A stretch of DNA of 64,000 bases from Streptomyces abikoensis (GTDB taxonomy: Bacteria > Actinomycetota > Actinomycetes > Streptomycetales > Streptomycetaceae): contig NZ_BMRT01000007.1 of the NCBI RefSeq assembly GCF_014648775.1, positions 186,001-250,000 of the forward strand, read 5' to 3'. The number at the start of each line of letters is the position of its first letter. Within the stretch, counting starts at the first letter, position 1. The notes under the pieces were generated by a model. That model made no database searches and was not told where the DNA came from. It was given only the letters and a program-made list of their open reading frames with translations. Below are positions 58,339 through 64,000 of the stretch, in pieces. The translations under genes and the position numbers were made by a program.

Positions 58339-59580
58339 TTACGCGCCAGGCCCCTTGGCCGGGCGCACCGTGTTCATGATCTTGTCGATCTGGGCCTCGG
58401 TGAGCGCGTCCGGAACGCCCTGGTCTGCGTAGATGACCCAGCCGTGGAAGGTGCCGTCGGGCATCTTCTGGGCGATGGACTTCACGATCGCGGTGGGCGG
58501 CACGCACGGGCTCGGGCGGTTGGTGACGGTGACCTTGGCGGTCGCCGTCCAGCCGTCGATGCCGTTGTGCTTCCACTCCTTCTCGTCGGTGAACTCCAGC
58601 TTGGGCTTGTGGTCCTTGCCGCCGTAGGCCATGAAGCCCCAGTTGCCCGCCCAGTTCTTGGCGTTCGTCTTGAGGTCGCCGTCCTTGCCGCCGCCGGTGG
58701 TGCCGACGGTGGCGAGCTGGCCCTGGCCGGCCTCGCCGACGGCGTCGGGGTTGGGCTGCGAGGAGCAGCCGCCCTCCTTGTAGTTGGACGTACCGGTCAT
58801 CACGACGACCGGCTTGCCGTCCTCGGTGTACGAGATGGCCGTGTCCGTCGGGAAGACCTTCCACTTGTCGGCCTTGCCCGGCACGTCGTACTGGAAGTAG
58901 TGGTCCGCGCGGGTCTGCGTCTGCCAGCCGGGGACGGTGGGCTGCTGGGCGGACGGGTCGGCGGAGGCGGCGCCGTCCGCCGGCTTGTCCGACTGCTGGC
59001 CGGGCGCGGCCGGGGCCTGCGACTGGGCCTGGCCGGCCTGGGCCTTGCCGTTCTTCTTGTCGTCGTCACCGCCGCTGCCGGCGCTGAGGGCGAACGCGCC
59101 GCCGCCGATGACGGCGAGGGCCACGACGCCGCCGATGACGGCCATCAGCGTCTTGTTGCTCTTGCCCGACTGCGCGCCCTGCCCGGCCTGGCCCTGGGGG
59201 GCGTGCGGCTGCGGCGGCCACGGCTGCTGCTGACCCATCGGCTGCGGGGCCATCGGCTGGTGGCCCATCGGCGCCGGGGGCATACCGGGCGGCGGAGCCA
59301 TGCCGGGGCCGGGCACCGGGCCGGGAGCGCCGGGGCCCTGGGCACCGGGGACGGGCCCCGGGGCGGGCGGCGGGGGCGGCGGGACCGCGCCCGGGGCGCC
59401 GCCCTGCGCCGGGCCGGGCGGCGGCGGCACGGCGGGCTGGGAGATCATCGTGGGCTGGGCGTGCCCGTCGCCGTCCGGACCCCACGTGGGCGGCGGGCCG
59501 AAGCCGCCCTGCGGCGACGTCGAGGGGTTCTGCGGCTGCTCAGGCTGCTGCGGCTGCTGGGGGTTCTGGGGCCAAGACAT
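58339..59580 (-). CDS. proline-rich single-span membrane protein of unknown function
   Basis: 413 residues. Residues 1-145 are Pro/Gln/Gly-rich (PQNPQQPQQPEQPQNP ...), a membrane helix lies at about 148-166, a Gln/Ala/Pro linker follows, and an external domain of about 190 residues (YFQYDVPGKADKWKVFPTD ... GWTATAKVTVTNRPSPC ... TFHGWVIYADQGVPDALT). Two Cys (GGCSSQP and SPCVPP) may pair. Common actinobacterial design; function unknown. It precedes the ADP-ribosylglycohydrolase gene by 176 bases. Confidence 0.85.
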   Translation of the reverse strand: MSWPQNPQQPQQPEQPQNPSTSPQGGFGPPPTWGPDGDGHAQPTMISQPAVPPPPGPAQGGAPGAVPPPPPPAPGPVPGAQGPGAPGPVPGPGMAPPPGMPPAPMGHQPMAPQPMGQQQPWPPQPHAPQGQAGQGAQSGKSNKTLMAVIGGVVALAVIGGGAFALSAGSGGDDDKKNGKAQAGQAQSQAPAAPGQQSDKPADGAASADPSAQQPTVPGWQTQTRADHYFQYDVPGKADKWKVFPTDTAISYTEDGKPVVVMTGTSNYKEGGCSSQPNPDAVGEAGQGQLATVGTTGGGKDGDLKTNAKNWAGNWGFMAYGGKDHKPKLEFTDEKEWKHNGIDGWTATAKVTVTNRPSPCVPPTAIVKSIAQKMPDGTFHGWVIYADQGVPDALTEAQIDKIMNTVRPAKGPGA

Positions 59581-59669
59581 GCGGGACACCCTATGCGGGG
59601 ACTGTCGTCGGCCGGTCGGCGGTCGGCGACAGATCCGCAACACTTGTACGAACGAAGATCAAACGACCA

Positions 59670-62318
59670 TCACTCCTCGCCGGGGCCGGACGCCGGAAGA
59701 ACGTCCAGTACCGGGAGCAGTGTGGGCAGATGACCGTCCGAGGAGAGGGCGGCCTCCTGCCGCTCCTTGGGCACCTCGCCGTAGAGCGTCGTGCGGGGCC
59801 GCGCGGGGCGCCCGGCGGCGTCGGCTATCGCGACGAGGTCCTGGATGGAGCGGTACGAGCCGTACGAGGAGCCGGCCATCCGGGAGATGGTCTCCTCCAT
59901 CAGGGTGCCGCCGAGGTCGTTGGCGCCCGAGCGGAGCATCTCCGCCGCACCGTCCGCGCCCAGCTTGACCCAGCTCGTCTGGATGTTGGGGATATGGGGG
60001 TGGAGCAGCAGCCGGGCCATCGCGGTGACCGCGCGGTTGTCCCGCATGGTCGGGCCGGGCCGGGCGATGCCCGCGAGATAGACGGGGGCGTTGGTGTGGA
60101 TGAAGGGGAGGGTGACGAATTCGGTGAAACCGTCGACGCCCTTGTCGAGCGCGGACCGCTGGATCTCGGCGAGCAGCCGGAAGTGGCCCAGCCAGTGCCG
60201 GGGCTGGTCCACGTGCCCGTACATCATCGTGGAGGACGAGCGGATGCCCAGCTCGTGTGCCGTCTTGATGACCTCGACCCAGGTGGCGGTGGGGAGCTTG
60301 CCCTTGGTGAGGACCCAGCGGACCTCGTCGTCCAGGATCTCGGCGGCGGTGCCGGGGATGGAGTCGAGCCCGGCCTCCTTGGCGGCGGTCAGCCATTCCC
60401 GGATGGACATGCCCGTGCGCGTCGCGCCGTTGACGACCTCCATCGGCGAGAAGGCGTGGACGTGCATCCCGGGCACCCGCTCCTTCACCGCGCGGGCGAT
60501 GTCGAAGTAGGCCGTGCCGGGCAGGTCGGGGTGGATGCCGCCCTGCATGCACACCTCGACCGCGCCCACGTCCCACGCCTGCGCGGCGCGGTCGGCGACC
60601 TGGGTGAGCGAGAGGGTGTAGGCGTCGGCGTCGGTGCGCCGCTGGGCGAAGGCGCAGAAACGGCAGCCGGTGTAGCAGACGTTGGTGAAGTTGATGTTCC
60701 GCGTGACGATGTAGGTGACCTCGTCCCCCACGACGTCGCGACGGAGGTCGTCGGCGACGCGGCAGAGGGCGTCCAGGGCGGGGCCGTCGGCGTGGAGCAG
60801 GGCGAGCGCCTGGTCGTCCGTCAGCCCGGTCGGGTCGGCGGCGGCCTGGCGCAGTGCTTCGCGGACGTCGCCGTCGATGCGCTCGGGCGCCATGCCGGGG
60901 GCGGCGGCCTCGCGGAGGGCGTCCCAGTCGCCGTAGACGTCGTCGAAGTCCTCGCGGCGGTCGGAGGTGCGGCCCTCGGTGTCGATGGCGCGGTGGAGGT
61001 CCGTACGGCCGGAGGCGGTGAAGACCTCTTCGGGTTCCTGCCAGGGGATGCCCTTGACCTCGGCGTTCTCGTCGGCCAGGCCGGTCTCGGGGTCGGCCAG
61101 GGCGCGGACGTGGGGCAGGATGCGGGGGTCCAGCCAGGGCTCGCCGCGCTGGACGAACTCCGGGTAGACGGCGAGGCGTTCCCTGAGGCGGAAGCCGGCG
61201 GCGGCCGAGCGCTCGGCGAGCTCCTCGATGGCGGGCCAGGGGCGCTCGGGGTTGACGTGGTCGGGGGTGACCGGGGAGACGCCGCCCCAGTCGTCGATGC
61301 CGGCGCCGATGAGACGGGCGTACTCGTCGTCCACCAGGTTGGGCGGGGCCTGGAGGCAGCCGGAGGGGCCCATGATGAGCCGGGCGACGGCGACGGTGGC
61401 GACGAGGTCGTCGAGGGTGGCGTCCGGCATGCGGCGCATGGCCGTGTCCGACTTGGCGCGGAAGTTCTGGATGATGAGTTCCTGGATGCCGTGGTAGGCG
61501 CGGGAGATCCGGCGCAGGGCGAACAGGGACTCGGCGCGCTCCTCGGGCGTCTCCCCGATGCCGATCAGCAGGCCGCTGGTGAGGGGGACGGAGCTGCGGC
61601 CCGCGTCCTCCAGGTGGCGCAGCCGGACGGCGGGTTCCTTGTCGGGCGAGCCGTGGTGCGGCATGCCCGGCTCGCTCCACAGCCGCTGGGCGGTGGTCTC
61701 CAGCATCAGGCCCATGGAGGGGGACACCGGCTTGAGGCGCTGGAAGTCCGTCCAGGTCATGACGCCCGGGTTGAGGTGGGGCAGCAGGCCCGTCTCCTCC
61801 AGGATGCGGATGGAGACGGCGCGGACGTAGGCGATGGTGTCGTCGTAGCCGTGGGCGTCGAGCCACTCGCGGGCCTCGGGCCAGCGGTCCTCCGGCTTGT
61901 CGCCGAGGGTGATCAGCGCTTCCTTGCACCCGAGTTCGGCGCCGCGCCGGGCGATTGCCAGCACCTCGTCCGGCGACATGAACATGCCCTCACCCGCGCG
62001 GCGGAGCTTGCCGGGGACGGTGGCGAAGGTGCAGTAGTGGCAGCGGTCGCGGCAGAGCCGGGTGAGCGGGATGAAGACGCTCTTGGAGTAGGTGATGACA
62101 CCGGGCCGGCCGGCGGCCTCCAGGCCCGCGTCCCGCACCCGGGCGGCGGAGGCGCACAGGTCTTCCAGATCGGCGCCGCGCGCCCGGAGCAGCACGGCGG
62201 CCTCGGTGACGTCCAGCGCGACACCGTCGCGGGCGCGTTTGAGCGCGCGCCGCATGGCGTTGGCGGTCGGGGCGACCGGGGTGTTCGGCTGTTCGGGACG
62301 CGGTGCGCTCGAAGTCAT
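59670..62318 (-). CDS. fbiC: bifunctional FO synthase FbiC (CofG-CofH fusion)
   Basis: 882 residues. Two radical-SAM domains: the first (CofG-like) has CRDRCHYC at 89-96; the second (CofH-like) has CYTGCRFC around residue 560. Together they build 7,8-didemethyl-8-hydroxy-5-deazariboflavin (FO), the chromophore of coenzyme F420, from 5-amino-6-ribitylaminouracil and tyrosine. The two halves are separate genes in many archaea but fused in actinobacteria. Start at ATG 62318, where homologs begin; 19 extra in-frame residues upstream were rejected. An F420-type oxidoreductase gene lies next to it. Confidence 0.97.
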   Translation of the reverse strand: MTSSAPRPEQPNTPVAPTANAMRRALKRARDGVALDVTEAAVLLRARGADLEDLCASAARVRDAGLEAAGRPGVITYSKSVFIPLTRLCRDRCHYCTFATVPGKLRRAGEGMFMSPDEVLAIARRGAELGCKEALITLGDKPEDRWPEAREWLDAHGYDDTIAYVRAVSIRILEETGLLPHLNPGVMTWTDFQRLKPVSPSMGLMLETTAQRLWSEPGMPHHGSPDKEPAVRLRHLEDAGRSSVPLTSGLLIGIGETPEERAESLFALRRISRAYHGIQELIIQNFRAKSDTAMRRMPDATLDDLVATVAVARLIMGPSGCLQAPPNLVDDEYARLIGAGIDDWGGVSPVTPDHVNPERPWPAIEELAERSAAAGFRLRERLAVYPEFVQRGEPWLDPRILPHVRALADPETGLADENAEVKGIPWQEPEEVFTASGRTDLHRAIDTEGRTSDRREDFDDVYGDWDALREAAAPGMAPERIDGDVREALRQAAADPTGLTDDQALALLHADGPALDALCRVADDLRRDVVGDEVTYIVTRNINFTNVCYTGCRFCAFAQRRTDADAYTLSLTQVADRAAQAWDVGAVEVCMQGGIHPDLPGTAYFDIARAVKERVPGMHVHAFSPMEVVNGATRTGMSIREWLTAAKEAGLDSIPGTAAEILDDEVRWVLTKGKLPTATWVEVIKTAHELGIRSSSTMMYGHVDQPRHWLGHFRLLAEIQRSALDKGVDGFTEFVTLPFIHTNAPVYLAGIARPGPTMRDNRAVTAMARLLLHPHIPNIQTSWVKLGADGAAEMLRSGANDLGGTLMEETISRMAGSSYGSYRSIQDLVAIADAAGRPARPRTTLYGEVPKERQEAALSSDGHLPTLLPVLDVLPASGPGEE

Positions 62319-62418
62319 TGTCCGAGCATACGAGCGGACACTGACACCGCCATGTACTGGAAGCGGACGTTCCATGTGCCTCTCGTCACGTCAGACGGAG
62401 GCATCCTCCGGAATGCCC

Positions 62419-62435
62419 CGGAGGCGTCGCCTCCG
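62419..62435 (-). terminator. short hairpin after the LLM oxidoreductase gene
   Basis: CGGAGGC/GCCTCCG, 7-bp stem with three-base loop, beginning 7 bases after the stop. A second 6-bp stem lies at 62396-62410. Confidence 0.5.
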
Positions 62436-62441
62436 CCGCGC

Positions 62442-63299
62442 CTACAGGAACTCCGCGTGGGCGTCCAACGCCCTCAGAACCTCCGCCTCCGGGGCCGACG
62501 GCAGCCCGACCGCGACCTCCTCGACGCCCAGGTCGGCGTAGTGCGCGAGCTTGCCCGCGGAGGGGTGGACGGCGTACGGCATGACCTCCGGCTCGCCCGG
62601 CCGCCCCGCCTCCGTCCAGACCCGGCGCAGCTCCGGCAGCGTCTCGCGGAGTCCGCTGCCGCCCACCGGCATCCAGCCGTCCGCGTACTCGGCGATGTGG
62701 GCGAAGAGCTTCGGGCCGGCCGCGCCGCCGATCAGGGTGCGCGGCCCCACCAGTGAGTCCGTGCCCCGGAGCCGGCGCGGGCGGCGGACGGGCTTGGGGT
62801 GCGCCCAGCTCGCCTGCACCGAGCCGAATTCGCCGTCGTATGCCGTCGGTTCGGGCGACCACAGCGCGCGCATCAGCGCCATCCGGTCGCGCACCAGCTC
62901 CCGGCGGGTGTGCCAGTCGACGCCGTGGTCCTCGGCCTCCTCCACGTTCCAGCCGTAGCCGATGCCGAGGGTGAACCGGCCGCCGCTGAGGAAGTCCAGG
63001 GTGGCCGCCTGCTTGGCCAGAACGATCGGGTCCTGCTGGGCCACGAGCGCGACGCCGGTCCCCAGCTCGATCCGGTGGGTGACGGCGGCCGCCTGGGCGA
63101 GCGCCAGGAAGGGGTCGACGGCGCGGCCGTACTCGCGCGGCAGCGGGTCGCCGGCCGGCGCCGGGGTCTTGCGGCTCACCGGGATGTGGGTGTGCTGGGG
63201 CAGATAGAGCCCGGCGAAGCCCCGTTGCTCCAGCTCACGGGCCAGCCGGACCGGGCTGATCGTCTCATCGGTGAGAAAGATCGTCGTGGCGATCCGCAT
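62442..63299 (-). CDS. LLM-class, F420-dependent oxidoreductase
   Basis: 285 residues. The luciferase-like fold is shown by RIELGTGVALVAQQDPIVLAKQAATLDFL (split by us as the TIM-barrel core), LGIGYGWNVEEAEDHGVDW and the ASWAHPKPV/IGGAAGPKLFAHIAEYADGWMP blocks typical of F420-dependent members. ATG 63299 follows GGAGGTG. Substrate unknown. Adjacent fbiC, 123 bases downstream, supplies the cofactor's chromophore, in line with an F420-related role. Confidence 0.9.
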   Translation of the reverse strand: MRIATTIFLTDETISPVRLARELEQRGFAGLYLPQHTHIPVSRKTPAPAGDPLPREYGRAVDPFLALAQAAAVTHRIELGTGVALVAQQDPIVLAKQAATLDFLSGGRFTLGIGYGWNVEEAEDHGVDWHTRRELVRDRMALMRALWSPEPTAYDGEFGSVQASWAHPKPVRRPRRLRGTDSLVGPRTLIGGAAGPKLFAHIAEYADGWMPVGGSGLRETLPELRRVWTEAGRPGEPEVMPYAVHPSAGKLAHYADLGVEEVAVGLPSAPEAEVLRALDAHAEFL

Positions 63300-63562
63300 C
63301 CCGGGCACCTCCGTCGTCGCGGCGGTCTCGCGTGTGACCCACGGTATGCCTTGGGAGGCGGCCGTGGGGGCGCCACGCGCGGTCGGGTGTCGACGCGTGT
63401 TCGTATACCGGCCGCCACACGCGTCGGCGGGTGTTCCACCGCCCGCCACCCGGGCGTACAACAGTGGGTCACGACAGTCACAGCGCATCGCCACAGGCGT
63501 CGACACACGCATCGGCGCAGGCATTCGGCACAGTCGGACACGGCCCACGCGAGGAGGCGGGG

Positions 63563-64000
63563 ATGCACCGGCGCGACGTACTCAGGCGCGACATACTCAA
63601 GGGAGCGGCAGCCGCGGGAGCGGCGAGCATTCTGACGCTCGAAGGAGTGAGCTTCGCGCACGCCGCGGGCGGGGGACCCGCCTCCGGCGAGGAGACCCGC
63701 AGGGTCACCGGACGGCTCCCCGCCGGCGCCCCGGACTTCGTCCACCTCCCCGTGGAAGTACCGCGCGGCGTCCGCGAGATCGCCGTCTCGTACAGCTACG
63801 ACAGACCCTCCGTGCCCACCGGCACCCAGGGCAACGCCTGCGACATCGGCATCTTCGACGAACGCGGCACCGCGCTGGGCGGAGCCGGCTTCCGGGGCTG
63901 GTCGGGCGGCGCCCGCTCGGAGTTCTTCGTGGGCGCCGAACGGGCCACGCCCGGCTACCTGGCCGGGCCCGTCCGTCCCGGCACCTGGCACGTCGTCCTC
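63563..64000 (+). CDS. Tat-exported CehA/McbA-like metallohydrolase, N-terminal part (truncated by window edge)
   Basis: The first 146 residues. RRDVLRRDILKGAAAAGAAS is a Tat signal in which the pentapeptide RRD(V/I)L is duplicated. The visible mature part (TGRLPAGAPDFVHLPVEVP, CDIGIFDERGTALGG, FRGWSGGARSEFFVG, WHVVL) matches, from memory, the beta domain that precedes the PHP-type metal-dependent hydrolase of CehA/McbA family proteins. The PHP domain itself lies beyond the window. ATG follows GAGGAGGCGGGG. Confidence 0.8.
   Translation, partial: MHRRDVLRRDILKGAAAAGAASILTLEGVSFAHAAGGGPASGEETRRVTGRLPAGAPDFVHLPVEVPRGVREIAVSYSYDRPSVPTGTQGNACDIGIFDERGTALGGAGFRGWSGGARSEFFVGAERATPGYLAGPVRPGTWHVVL

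Noticed and set aside
59730..62756. 1008-residue + strand open frame over fbiC
   Set aside because: Exact antisense shadow of FbiC, with Val/Gly/Asp-biased composition.

Overview
The window is about 72% GC. It has strongly GC-rich third codon positions, frequent GTG/TTG starts, long spurious antisense frames, a SepX/Glp division locus, the alternative principal-like sigma factor HrdD, the coenzyme F420 enzyme FbiC and two XRE/DUF397 (WhiJ/BldB-type) regulator pairs. Together these point to a Streptomyces or close relative. Gene order from sepX to hrdD resembles the conserved chromosome core of that genus, so most of the window is ordinary core chromosome, with accessory patches at 1-4.4 kb and about 30-48 kb.

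Layout. 1-4.4 kb: a truncated FAD oxidoreductase, an epoxide-hydrolase-like alpha/beta hydrolase and an SDR (+ strand), facing a Tat-exported bicovalent-FAD (berberine-bridge type) oxidase across an 18-bp perfect terminator. 4.7-10.1 kb (- strand): tRNA-Ala(CGC) and a tightly packed series galU-glp-moaC-mogA-rimJ-sepX, combining sugar-nucleotide, molybdenum-cofactor and cell-division functions. 10.2-22.3 kb: 5-formyl-THF cyclo-ligase, a penicillin-acylase-family hydrolase with an inserted Ca-loop linker, a K+/H+ antiporter, an MFS exporter, an FmdB/Ruc-like zinc protein under a CIRCE-like operator, MTA phosphorylase, MscL, LtrA and a P1 peptidase. 22.3-28.1 kb: a divergent MFS/WYL regulator pair, hrdD with a SigR-type promoter, a small membrane protein and a questin-oxidase-like protein.

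28.2-37.0 kb is the most unusual part. All genes there are on the - strand: a membrane-anchored ECF sigma factor fused to a zinc-finger anti-sigma-like motif and a degenerate extracellular CAP domain, then a secreted HExxH metalloprotease with FN3 and ricin-lectin domains, a small secreted protein, a Mrr-nuclease/TerD fusion and RecQ. 37-45.9 kb: NmrA-like protein, tRNA-Arg(CCT), M6 metalloprotease, TetR/MFS pair, MarR/DODA-dioxygenase divergent pair, AraC-GyrI regulator, four-EF-hand protein and a secreted protein. 45.9-47.7 kb: an XRE/DUF397 pair divergent from two tiny cysteine-motif proteins. 47.7-54.1 kb: class F sortase with a secreted membrane-anchored neighbour, a large polytopic membrane protein, and a D,D-carboxypeptidase carrying four tandem DQATAVF motifs. 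54.3-64 kb: GPP34 (GOLPH3-like) protein, a second XRE/DUF397 pair, ADP-ribosylglycohydrolase, a proline-rich membrane protein, FbiC, an F420-type LLM oxidoreductase and the start of a CehA/McbA-like metallohydrolase.

No insertion sequence, prophage, rRNA, CRISPR array or replication origin was seen. All functions are read from sequence motifs without database search.
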